From: Solimonas terrae | GTDB lineage: Bacteria > Pseudomonadota > Gammaproteobacteria > Nevskiales > Nevskiaceae | Length of the DNA stretch: 64,000 nt | Reading direction: 5' to 3' | NCBI RefSeq assembly: GCF_011067135.1 | Contig: NZ_JAAMOW010000009.1 | Span: 234,557 to 298,556, forward strand | Translations under genes and position numbers: made by a program | The notes under the pieces: model-generated | Database searches by the model: none | The model's input: only the letters and a program-made list of their open reading frames with translations | Told to the model about the DNA's origin: nothing | Part shown: piece after piece, positions 9,797-17,559 of the stretch | Layout: the number at the start of each line of letters is the position of its first letter | Numbering within the stretch: position 1 is the first letter of the stretch

Positions 9797-10759
9797 CTAG
9801 AAAAACCGGCGGCTGCGGAAGTACCAGTACAGCGAACCGCCGATCGCGGCGAGCAGGCCGAGCGCGTAGAAATAGCCGTAGCGCCAGTGCAGCTCGGGCA
9901 TGTATTCGAAGTTCATGCCGTAGATGCCGACGATCAGCGTCAGCGGGAAGAAGATCGCCGACAGCACGGTCAGCACCTGCATGATCTTGTTGGTGCGATG
10001 CGCGACCGACGCGAAGTGCAGCTGCACGGCCGCTTCGATGTCGCGTTCCTGGCCGCTCGCATAGTTCAGCACGCGCGTTGCGTGTTCGACGACGTCGCGC
10101 ACGCGTACGTCCATGGTCTTGTTCCAGTCGAAGCACGAGCTGCGGCGCCAGGCGTCCAGCGCTTCGAGCTGGCTTTCCGACAGCGCTTCGAGACGGCGCA
10201 CCTGCTTGCGGTTGTCGAGCAGCACGCGCCAGTCGGTCGACGAGCTGCGCGGATCGAGCAGATCGTCCTGCAGCTCGGTCAGCAGCGCCGCCATCGGTTC
10301 GCGGATTGCCAGGAAGCGATCGATCATGGTGTCGATCATCAGATGCGCGAGCAGCATCGGCGAGGCCGGCGGCTTGATCTTGGTATCGAACAGTCGCGCG
10401 CGTACGCGCTGCACGCTGAGGCTGTCGTGCGCGCAGATCGTCACCAGCACGCGCTTGAAGATGAAGAACGCGGTGGTGCGCGTCTCCATCGGAAACGGCG
10501 CATCGCTGGGGCCGAGCCCCTGGAAGATGACCATGTCGTAGTCGGGCGTACCGTCGAAGAACGACGGATGCAGCGAGTTCAGACTGTCGTCGATGTGCTG
10601 CGGCTCGATCGCGCTGTTGACGATGGGCTCCGCCCAGCAGGCCCAGTTGGCGGCGTCGTCCCGCTGGAAGTCGGCCCAGAGGTAGCCGGTCTGCGGCAGG
10701 GCTTCGTCGGCGGAGAGCCGGCGCGGCCGTTTGCCGTCTTCGAAGTGATAGAGCTCCAT
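9797..10759 (-). CDS. corA: CorA family divalent metal (Mg2+/Co2+) transporter
   Basis: A 320-residue homopentameric inner-membrane channel for Mg2+. The selectivity motif YGMNF is present at about 282-286 between the two C-terminal membrane helices (VLSAIFFPLTLIVGIYG and YFYALGLLAAIGGSLYWYF). The loop after GMN is EYMPELHW, the typical acidic outer loop. The large N-terminal cytosolic domain has the usual helical content. A second Mg2+ transporter, mgtE, is encoded at 53.8 kb. The gene is divergent from padR. Confidence 0.93.
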   Translation of the reverse strand: MELYHFEDGKRPRRLSADEALPQTGYLWADFQRDDAANWACWAEPIVNSAIEPQHIDDSLNSLHPSFFDGTPDYDMVIFQGLGPSDAPFPMETRTTAFFIFKRVLVTICAHDSLSVQRVRARLFDTKIKPPASPMLLAHLMIDTMIDRFLAIREPMAALLTELQDDLLDPRSSSTDWRVLLDNRKQVRRLEALSESQLEALDAWRRSSCFDWNKTMDVRVRDVVEHATRVLNYASGQERDIEAAVQLHFASVAHRTNKIMQVLTVLSAIFFPLTLIVGIYGMNFEYMPELHWRYGYFYALGLLAAIGGSLYWYFRSRRFF

Positions 10760-10855
10760 CCCCGAAAAATAACAGGACTGCGGACGCGACGGCGCGGCGC
10801 GCTGCGCCGGCCGGGCCTCGATACGAGGGTAGTGGCCGAGATATATTGCAATTAG

Positions 10856-10873
10856 ATATATCGTACGATATAT
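10856..10873. promoter_or_regulatory. Palindromic operator upstream of padR
   Basis: ATATATCGTACGATATAT is a perfect 18-bp palindrome 30 bp upstream of the padR start. A further GATATAT half-site lies just upstream at about 10840-10846. The AT-rich dyad stands out in GC-rich DNA and sits where an autoregulated PadR repressor would bind, within the corA-padR divergent gap. Operator role is inferred. Confidence 0.6.
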
Positions 10874-10903
10874 TTCTCATCACACATCAACCAGGACAAA
10901 ACC

Positions 10904-11596
10904 ATGCATCGCATGTTCGAAAGGTTTCACGAACGCCATGCCGAACGCCACGCGGCCCGCTACGGCGGCCGCCACCACGGGTTCTTCGGCTTCGGCGGTG
11001 GCTTCGGCAACGACTTCCCGGAAATGGGCGGTGGCCGCTTCCACTTCGGCCCCGGCCGCAAACTCGGTTCGGCGGATCTGCAGCTGCTGCTGCTCGCCCT
11101 GCTTGCCGACAAGCCGCGCCACGGCTACGAGCTAATCAAGGCTGTCGAGGAAAAGTCCAAGGGGTATTACAGCCCCAGCCCGGGTGTGATCTACCCGGCG
11201 CTGACGTATCTCGAAGAGATCGGTCACGCCAGCATCGAGCTGCAGGGCACCAAGAAGCTGTATCACATCAGCGACGACGGCCTCGCGCATCTGGAAGCGC
11301 AGCGCGCGACGGTCGATGCGCTGCTGCAGCAGCTGGCGTGGATCGGCACGCGCATGGAGCAGATGCGGCAGACGCTGTCCGGCGGCGACGGCGACGACGA
11401 CGATGGCGTCGACGCTGAGCTGCCGGCGCGCGGTCGCGGCCGGCACGGCCGACATGGCCATTTCGCATCGGAGCTGCGCATGGCGCGACACACGTTGAAG
11501 GCGGCGCTGATCGAAAAGGCACGCGGCACGCGCGAACAGCAGCTGCGCATCGCCGAGATTCTCGACAAGGCCGCGGCCGCGATCCGCGGCCTGTAG
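10904..11596 (+). CDS. PadR family transcriptional regulator
   Basis: A 230-residue regulator. A His- and Gly-rich N-terminal extension of about 50 residues (ERFHERHAERHAARYGG, then GFFGFGGGFG) precedes the winged-helix PadR domain (LLLLALLADKPRHGYELIKAVEEKS, then SPSPGVIYPALTYLEEIG) at about 60-130. A low-complexity Asp-rich and Arg/His-rich linker leads to a C-terminal helix. The His-rich tail could bind metal; this is speculation. A PadR-type AT-rich palindrome lies in its promoter region. A strong bidirectional terminator follows. Confidence 0.92.
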   Translation: MHRMFERFHERHAERHAARYGGRHHGFFGFGGGFGNDFPEMGGGRFHFGPGRKLGSADLQLLLLALLADKPRHGYELIKAVEEKSKGYYSPSPGVIYPALTYLEEIGHASIELQGTKKLYHISDDGLAHLEAQRATVDALLQQLAWIGTRMEQMRQTLSGGDGDDDDGVDAELPARGRGRHGRHGHFASELRMARHTLKAALIEKARGTREQQLRIAEILDKAAAAIRGL

Positions 11597-11616
11597 TCAC
11601 GCATGTGATCGCGGAA

Positions 11617-11647
11617 ACAAAAAGGCCGCCCGAGGGCGGCCTTTTTC
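11617..11647. terminator. Bidirectional intrinsic terminator between padR and mdh
   Basis: The sequence has an AAAAAGGCCGCCC arm, a GAG loop and a GGCGGCCTTTTT arm, so a stem of about 10-12 bp is flanked by A and T runs on both sides. It lies 20 bp after the padR stop and can also terminate mdh transcription from the other strand. Confidence 0.85.
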
Positions 11648-11747
11648 GCGACCATGATGTACCCCTGGAGGGCGCATCGCAGCGACTCGCCGTGCCGGCG
11701 ATCCCATGCAAAAAGCGCATGGGGCCCTCGCCGGACGGCTTACGGTG

Positions 11748-12725
11748 CTACTTCAGCAGCTCTTCGATCGCGGCGCGTTCTTCACGCAGTTCCTGCTCGG
11801 TCGCGTCCATGCGCGAACGCGAGAACTCGTTGATCGACAGGCCCTGGACGATCTCGTACTTGCCGTTCGCGCAGGTCACCGGATAACCGTAGACGACGCC
11901 CGGCTTGATGCCGTACGAACCGTCGGACGGAATGCCCATGCTGACCCACTTGCCGTTGGTGCCGAGTGCCCAGTCGTGCATGTGATCGACGGCGGCGGAA
12001 GCGGCCGAGGCAGCCGACGACAGGCCGCGCGCCTTGATGATGGCGGCGCCGCGCTGCTGCACGGTCGGGATGAAGTCCTTCTCCACCCATTCCTGATCAA
12101 CGAGGTTGACCGCGGCCTTCTCGCCTACCAGCGTGTGCGTGATGTCCGGGTACTGGGTCGCCGAATGGTTGCCCCAGATGATCATCTTGCTGATGTCGGT
12201 GGTCTTGCTGCCGGTCTTGGCGGCGAGCTGCGACAGCGCGCGGTTGTGGTCGAGGCGGACCATCGCCGTGAACTGCCTGGGATCGAGCTTCTTGGCGTTG
12301 CTCTGCGCGATCAGCGCGTTGGTGTTCGCCGGGTTGCCGACCACCAGCACCTTGACGTCGCGGCTGGCCTTTTCCGACAGCGCCTTGCCCTGCACCGAGA
12401 AGATCTTGGCGTTGGCTTCGAGCAGGTCCTTGCGCTCCATACCGGGGCCGCGCGGACGGGCGCCGACCAGCAGCGCGTAGTCGGTGCCGTCGAAGGCTTC
12501 CATCGGATCGGCCGACGCGATCGTCTCGGTGACCAGCGGGAACGCGCAGTCATCGACTTCCATCACCGTGCCCTTGAGCTTCTCGAGTGCGTCCGGAATG
12601 TCGAGCAGCTGCAGGATCACCGGCTGGTCCGGGCCCAGCATCGAGCCGCTGGCGACACGGAAAATGAGCGAGTAGGCGATCTGGCCGGCGGCGCCGGTGA
12701 TGGCGACCTTGACGGGCTTCTTCAT
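11748..12725 (-). CDS. mdh: Malate dehydrogenase
   Basis: This TCA-cycle enzyme oxidises malate to oxaloacetate with NAD+. The 325-residue protein has the Rossmann motif [17 protein letters not shown] (about 10-26), the substrate-binding arginines in the [15 protein letters not shown] loop (about 88-102), [10 protein letters not shown] (about 128-137), and the catalytic pair in [13 protein letters not shown] and [12 protein letters not shown]. It belongs to the longer, cytosolic-type group used by many proteobacteria rather than the E. coli type. It is monocistronic, bounded by a terminator. Confidence 0.97.
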   Translation of the reverse strand: MKKPVKVAITGAAGQIAYSLIFRVASGSMLGPDQPVILQLLDIPDALEKLKGTVMEVDDCAFPLVTETIASADPMEAFDGTDYALLVGARPRGPGMERKDLLEANAKIFSVQGKALSEKASRDVKVLVVGNPANTNALIAQSNAKKLDPRQFTAMVRLDHNRALSQLAAKTGSKTTDISKMIIWGNHSATQYPDITHTLVGEKAAVNLVDQEWVEKDFIPTVQQRGAAIIKARGLSSAASAASAAVDHMHDWALGTNGKWVSMGIPSDGSYGIKPGVVYGYPVTCANGKYEIVQGLSINEFSRSRMDATEQELREERAAIEELLK

Positions 12726-13111
12726 AGGGACACTCCGCGAATGTAAGAGGGCGGTACCGCAAACGGGGCCGCAATTCTAAACAATCGCGCTGCGATGCGG
12801 GAAAACCACCAGAAGCCCGGCGCAGGACGGACGGATTCCCGCCCCGACGCACGAAAAAGGGTGCGCCTGCAAAGCCGCCGGCGCACCCGACCACTTCCAT
12901 TCAGGCCGACCGATCAGTTCCATCCGACAAGTGAAGCCCGCGCCCGATACGGGCCGCCGCGCCGTTCGGATGCAGGCTGCGAGGTCTCGACACGCGAAGC
13001 CGTCGACGCGGACGCAATGCGTGCGCTGCCGTTTTCCGATTCGTGCATCTGCGTCGGCATTCCGGCCGTAAGACCTTCCACCAAGCAACACTTACCAGGG
13101 AGAAGGTCGTC
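12726..13111. other. Divergent intergenic region, mdh / DUF4331
   Basis: This 386-bp gap holds the upstream regions of two divergent genes. On the minus strand a TAGAAT hexamer at 12774-12779 is a possible mdh -10 box, and GGAG before the ATG is its Shine-Dalgarno. On the plus strand CAGGGAGAAGG lies just before the DUF4331 start. I see no RNA gene or open frame of note. Confidence 0.5.
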
Positions 13112-14629
13112 ATGCGCTCGTTCGGAATTCCCGCGCTCGTTTGTACCGCAATACTGATGCCCGCCGTCGCGACGGCGTCCAGCCATCGTGAAGCGCCGAT
13201 GATCGCCGGCATGCCGCGCGTCGACGGCAGCGACTTCTACATGTTCAAGTCCTACGAGGCCGGCCGTGGCGGCTTCGTCACGCTGATCGCCAACTATCTG
13301 CCGCTGCAGGACGGCTACGGCGGACCGAACTACTTCAAGCTCGATCCGGCGGCGCTCTACGAGATTCATGTCGACAACAATGGCGACTCGGCGGAAGACC
13401 TGACGTTCCAGTTCCGCTTCACGAACACCTACAAGGGCCTGGGCGTGCCGACCGGCGCGTCCGGCGGCAATCTCGCGGTACCGCTCGACAACATCGGCAC
13501 GATCGACGCGGCCGGCGCCAACCTCAATGTCACCGAGAGCTACACGCTGTCGCTGATCCGCGGCAACCGCCGCACCGGCACCAGGAGCGCGATCACCGGC
13601 GACGACGGCGCGACGTTCCAGAAGCCGGCCGACAACATCGGCATCAAGTCGATTCCCGACTATGCCGCCTACGCGCAGCAGTTCATCTACGACATCACGA
13701 TTCCGGGCTGTGCGACCAAAGGTCGCGTGTTCGTCGGTCAGCGCCAGGACGGCTTCGTCGTCAACCTTGGCCAGGTCTTCGATCTCGTCAATCTGAACCC
13801 GCTCGGCGCCCGCGATTCCGGTCACAACGCGATCGCCGGCAAGAACGTCACATCGCTGGCGCTCGAAGTGCCGACCAGCTGCCTGACGGCCGGCAACGAC
13901 CCGGTCATCGGCGGCTGGACGACGGCCAGCCTGCCGCAGTCGCGCGTGCTCAATCCGAATCCGCAGGGTCCGGTCACCAACGGTTCGGCGAAAGGGCCGG
14001 CCGTGGAAGGCGGCGCCTACACGCAGGTTTCGCGCCTCGGCTCGCCGCTGGTCAATGAAGTGGTGATCGGCATCACCGACAAGGACAAATTCAACGCCAG
14101 CGAGCCGAAGGACGACGTCGCCAATTTCGGTGCCTACGTGTTGTATCCGACGCTGCCGGTACTGGTGAACGCGCTGTTCAGCGTGCCGCCGCCGGCGACG
14201 CCCCGCAACGATCTGCTGGCGGCCTTCGTCACCGGCATCACGGCGACCGTCAACGGCCAGCCGTTCAAGTTCACGGCGCCGGCGAATCTGACAGTGCCGG
14301 GCGAAATGCTGCGCCTCAATACCTCGATTCCGGCAGAGCCGATCGCGCAGCAGAAGGATCTGGGCTTCCTGGCCTGTGATCTCGCCGGCTTCCCGAATGG
14401 CCGCCGTCCATATGACGACGTGGTCGACATCGAACTGACGGTCGTGGAAGGCGCGATCGCCGAGAACGCGCTGAACCTGCAGACCTGTGATGTCAGCGGA
14501 GCGACCCCGGTGGTGAAGAACGCCGGTGCGGTGGTCAACGATGGGGCGCTGCCCGACCCTGCCGCCTATCTGACCGTGTTCCCGTACCTGAACACGCCGA
14601 CACCGGGTTCGGTGGCGGCGACACCGTAA
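13112..14629 (+). CDS. DUF4331 family secreted protein
   Basis: A 505-residue protein starting at ATG 13112, preceded by a GGGAGAAGG ribosome site. The signal peptide is MRSFGIPALVCTAILMPAVA with a likely cut near ATA-SS. The mature part opens SSHREAPMIAGMPRVDGSDFYMF, the conserved opening of DUF4331, in which the SHREAP motif is almost invariant. Further family blocks are FKLDPAALYEIHVDNNGD and the C-terminal DFPNGRRPYDDVVDIEL-like segment (GFPNGRRPYDDVVDI). Biochemical function is unknown. A small lipoprotein gene follows after 12 bp, and a TPR/HupE-like pair converges on them. Confidence 0.9.
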   Translation: MRSFGIPALVCTAILMPAVATASSHREAPMIAGMPRVDGSDFYMFKSYEAGRGGFVTLIANYLPLQDGYGGPNYFKLDPAALYEIHVDNNGDSAEDLTFQFRFTNTYKGLGVPTGASGGNLAVPLDNIGTIDAAGANLNVTESYTLSLIRGNRRTGTRSAITGDDGATFQKPADNIGIKSIPDYAAYAQQFIYDITIPGCATKGRVFVGQRQDGFVVNLGQVFDLVNLNPLGARDSGHNAIAGKNVTSLALEVPTSCLTAGNDPVIGGWTTASLPQSRVLNPNPQGPVTNGSAKGPAVEGGAYTQVSRLGSPLVNEVVIGITDKDKFNASEPKDDVANFGAYVLYPTLPVLVNALFSVPPPATPRNDLLAAFVTGITATVNGQPFKFTAPANLTVPGEMLRLNTSIPAEPIAQQKDLGFLACDLAGFPNGRRPYDDVVDIELTVVEGAIAENALNLQTCDVSGATPVVKNAGAVVNDGALPDPAAYLTVFPYLNTPTPGSVAATP

Positions 14630-14641
14630 GGAAGACAGCTC

Positions 14642-14905
14642 ATGAACTTTCGCGCTCTCGCCATCGGTACCGCGATCGCTGCCTGCACGCTGTTCGCCGG
14701 CTGCTATCACCCCGACGATACCGGCACCGACAACGGCGATGGTACGCCGCCGTCGCAGACCACGGTCGGCGATCTGGCCACCGGCCAGATCAAGAACAAG
14801 ACCTGCGATCAGGGCACGCCGGCTGCGATCAACGACCTGAGCATCGTCGACAGCGACGCTGCCGTCGATGTCTCGACGCTCACGCCGGGTTGCACCGGCG
14901 GCTGA
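14642..14905 (+). CDS. Small lipoprotein, partner of the DUF4331 gene
   Basis: An 87-residue predicted lipoprotein. The signal peptide ends in the lipobox LFAGC at Cys 21, and the +2 residue is Tyr, so outer-membrane sorting is likely. The remainder is polar, low in complexity (DDTGTDNGDGTPPSQTT) with two further cysteines (Cys 60 in KTCDQG and Cys 85 in PGCTGG) that could pair in the periplasm. I do not recognise a family. It lies 12 bp after the DUF4331 gene and ends at a strong terminator, so the two form an operon. Confidence 0.72.
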   Translation: MNFRALAIGTAIAACTLFAGCYHPDDTGTDNGDGTPPSQTTVGDLATGQIKNKTCDQGTPAAINDLSIVDSDAAVDVSTLTPGCTGG

Positions 14906-14932
14906 ATCGGACGCTTGCCAAGCTTGACCTCC

Positions 14933-14957
14933 GGGCCCGTTCGCGGGCCCTTTTTTT
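14933..14957 (+). terminator. Intrinsic terminator after the DUF4331 operon
   Basis: GGGCCCG pairs with CGGGCCC around a TTCG tetraloop and is followed by seven T residues. This is a textbook rho-independent terminator 27 bp after the lipoprotein stop codon. Confidence 0.92.
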
Positions 14958-15139
14958 GGCCGACGCTGTGGCGCCGTGCGCGCAGTGTCATCGCTCGGCG
15001 CAGACATGTGCCCGATGCGCGACGCCGGCCCGACAGGGCGCCGGCATCCACCGCCGGCGGCGTATCCGCAGGATGCCGTCATGCCCGGCCGGATCGTCGG
15101 CGCGCAAGCGTCGCGCGAACGGCCGCAGCGCCAGCTTCG

Positions 15140-16273
15140 TCAGAACGGCAGCAACTTGACGGCGAAGGCGCGCTCGATGAACCACAGCACGCCGATCGTC
15201 GTCACCAGCAACGAACCCGGCACCAGCACGAAATGGCGGTAGATCCGCGAGTGGCGGAACACGAAGCTCACGGGAATCACGGTCGCGACCAGCGACAGCT
15301 GTGCCGCCTCGACGCCGAAGTTGAAGGTCGCGATTGCCCAGACGCGGCCGCTGACCGGCAGGCCGAGATCGATGAGCGCACTGGCGACCGCCAGGCCGTG
15401 AATCAGGCCGAAAGCCGCAGCGATCGCCGCCAGGCGTCGATGCACCATCGGCACCAGGTTGTTGAAGCCTGCGAATGCGACTGTCGCCGCGACGCCGGAC
15501 TCGATGAGCCGCGACGGCCAGTGCACCCAGCCGAGTGCGGCAAGGCTCAGCGTCGTCGCGTGCGCGAGCGTGAACGCGGTGACGATGCCGGCAGTGTGCC
15601 AGAGCGCGCCGCGCAGCCCGGGCGCCGCCTGCCAGCCGCCACCGCGCGTGCGCCACAGCACGGCCGGGAGAAACAGGCCGGCGAGGAACAGCATGTGATC
15701 GAGGCCGGTCCAGACGTGCCACAGGCCTTCGTGAAAATAAGTTCTGGCGACGCGCCACATCGACTGCGCGCCGTCTCCACCGAAGTCGGCTTCGCCGGTT
15801 TCCGGCCCGAGCACCGAGGTATAAAGCGCCTTGCCGAGCTGCAGCGTCAGCAGGCCGCGATGCTGGCGATCGAGGTCGAACAGCAGCGAGTAATCGATGG
15901 CCAGCGTCGTCACCGACTGCGGGCAGCGACCGGCCAGATCGAGCGCGGCATAGTGGCCGTCGGCATGTTCGGCGATGCGCAGCTGCGTGACCTGCAGAGA
16001 GCAGCGTGCGCCGTCGCTGCGCAGGACCAGATGCGCAAGCGCGTAATCATCGATGCGTGCCTGCGATTGGCGGACTTCGCCCCAGGTCAGCGCGTCGTTG
16101 CCGTCGCTGTCGAGGCCGATCGCCGCATCCAGATCGCGCAGCGCGATGTCCCAGCGGCCCTGCAGCTCGTCGCCGCGGCTCTGCAGTTGCAGATAGCTGC
16201 TGCTCGACGAATGCGCCGACACGGCGCCGGCGAACAGGCCGAGCGCCACGGCGAAGCGGCGGGCACCGCGCAT
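15140..16273 (-). CDS. HupE/UreJ-like membrane protein with extracytoplasmic domain
   Basis: A 377-residue protein. After a signal peptide (RRFAVALGLFAGAVSA) comes a periplasmic domain of about 180 residues that includes the EF-hand-like loop DSDGNDALTWGE (about 54-65). The C-terminal half has six or seven membrane helices with family motifs HVWTGLDHMLFLAGLF, FTLAHATTLSLAALG, GFNNL and GLIHGLAVASAL. The histidines in these motifs are those proposed to handle nickel or other metals in HupE/UreJ. The start codon shares one base with the stop of the upstream TPR gene (TGATG), so the two are coupled. Confidence 0.85.
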   Translation of the reverse strand: MRGARRFAVALGLFAGAVSAHSSSSSYLQLQSRGDELQGRWDIALRDLDAAIGLDSDGNDALTWGEVRQSQARIDDYALAHLVLRSDGARCSLQVTQLRIAEHADGHYAALDLAGRCPQSVTTLAIDYSLLFDLDRQHRGLLTLQLGKALYTSVLGPETGEADFGGDGAQSMWRVARTYFHEGLWHVWTGLDHMLFLAGLFLPAVLWRTRGGGWQAAPGLRGALWHTAGIVTAFTLAHATTLSLAALGWVHWPSRLIESGVAATVAFAGFNNLVPMVHRRLAAIAAAFGLIHGLAVASALIDLGLPVSGRVWAIATFNFGVEAAQLSLVATVIPVSFVFRHSRIYRHFVLVPGSLLVTTIGVLWFIERAFAVKLLPF

Positions 16274-17505
16274 CACGAGCCGCCGCCCGGCAACTGTGCG
16301 GCGAGGCGATGCAGGCGCGGATCTTCGATGCCGGTCTGCTTCATCCATTCGAGCACCGGCCGGGCGGCGTCCGGCGCACGGGCGGCCACGGCGCATTCGA
16401 GGAAGATGCGCGCATCGAGCGGTTCGCGCTGCACGTTCCAGTTGCCGACCGCCAGCTTCAGCGCGGCGTCCGGATCGTGGCGCAGCTCCAGCAGATACCG
16501 CGCTTCCTCTCGGCGGTGCGTGGCCTCACCGCGCGCACGTGTCGCGGCAAAGCGTTCGCCGAGCATCTCGATGTGTTTCTTTGCGGAAGCCTGCGAGGCG
16601 GCGTCCGGCAACTGCGATTCGGCGAGCGTCAGACGCAGCAGCGCATTGTTGTTGCGCGTTTCATTGCGCAGCCGCTCGACGACCGCGGCCGGTTCGTGCT
16701 GATCGAGCAGGAAGTCGGCTTCCGCGACCTGGAAATACGGATCGTGATCGCCGGCTGCAGCGATCGCGGCGCGGGCGCGGTCGAATGCCGCGCGCGCGTC
16801 GTCGTCGTGCTCCATGCGCGCGTTGATCTCGGCCGCGAGTGTCAGGCCCCAGCTGCGCTGGTCGAACGGAATTCCCGCCGACACCTGCGTGTTCAGCGCG
16901 GCGAGCGTGCGCAAGGCGTGTTCGGCCTGACCTTGTTCGCTGAGTGCAGCCGCTGCACAGCTGCCGATGATCGGCACGCTGGCCTGACCGATCAGCGCCG
17001 TGCAGTCGCGCTGCGCGTCGCGCGGCCGGCCCTGCACCAGATGGATGACCGCGCGCGTCAGCAGTGCCGGTGCATAGGCCGGTTCGCGCTGCAGCAGCGC
17101 GTCGAGTTCGGCGCGTGCGCCGTCGAAATCGTGACGCTGCTGGCGCAGCACCGCGCGCAGCCAGGCGATCTCCAGCGGCGGTGCAGGCGTCGCGTCCCAG
17201 GGCGCCAGGGCCGCCTCGGCATTGCCGTAGAACCGTGGATCGGCCTGCTGTCGGCCGAGCTCGATCGCCAGGCGCGCGTAGGCGATGGCGGCCGCGGCAT
17301 CGTTCGGCGTCGCTTCCGCGCGCATGCGGGCAGCCTTCAGTTCGCGCAACTGCGGACTGGAGATCGCCGCTCGTTCCAGCACCACGGCGTCGTCGCCTGG
17401 CTGATAAGCGGGGACCGAATCGAGTGCGCGCGCCGGCGTTGCGCAAAATGTCGCGCACAGGCCCATCAGGGCCAACGTCCCGTGCAGCCGTGTCCGGTGG
17501 TGCAT
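16273..17505 (-). CDS. Secreted TPR-like protein
   Basis: A 410-residue protein; ATG 17505 is preceded by GAGGAAAG. The signal peptide is HGTLALMGLCATFCATPARA. The mature part is a series of helical pairs with TPR character, for example AAAAIAYARLAIELGRQQADP, DFDGARAELDALLQREP and APALLTRAVIHLVQGRP, and is alanine-rich throughout. It is probably a periplasmic scaffold. It overlaps the HupE-like gene by one base. The same family set (DUF4331, TPR, HupE-like) on opposite strands suggests one functional module. Confidence 0.78.
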   Translation of the reverse strand: MHHRTRLHGTLALMGLCATFCATPARALDSVPAYQPGDDAVVLERAAISSPQLRELKAARMRAEATPNDAAAAIAYARLAIELGRQQADPRFYGNAEAALAPWDATPAPPLEIAWLRAVLRQQRHDFDGARAELDALLQREPAYAPALLTRAVIHLVQGRPRDAQRDCTALIGQASVPIIGSCAAAALSEQGQAEHALRTLAALNTQVSAGIPFDQRSWGLTLAAEINARMEHDDDARAAFDRARAAIAAAGDHDPYFQVAEADFLLDQHEPAAVVERLRNETRNNNALLRLTLAESQLPDAASQASAKKHIEMLGERFAATRARGEATHRREEARYLLELRHDPDAALKLAVGNWNVQREPLDARIFLECAVAARAPDAARPVLEWMKQTGIEDPRLHRLAAQLPGGGS

Positions 17506-17559
17506 CTTTCCTCGATCGTTTGCGCAGATACGGCGCGCAGCCGACCGCGGATGCATCGG

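Noticed and set aside
12914..15082. 722-codon open frame on the minus strand
   Set aside because: Antisense to the DUF4331 gene; composition Arg/Asp/Val-rich with no motif or signal.
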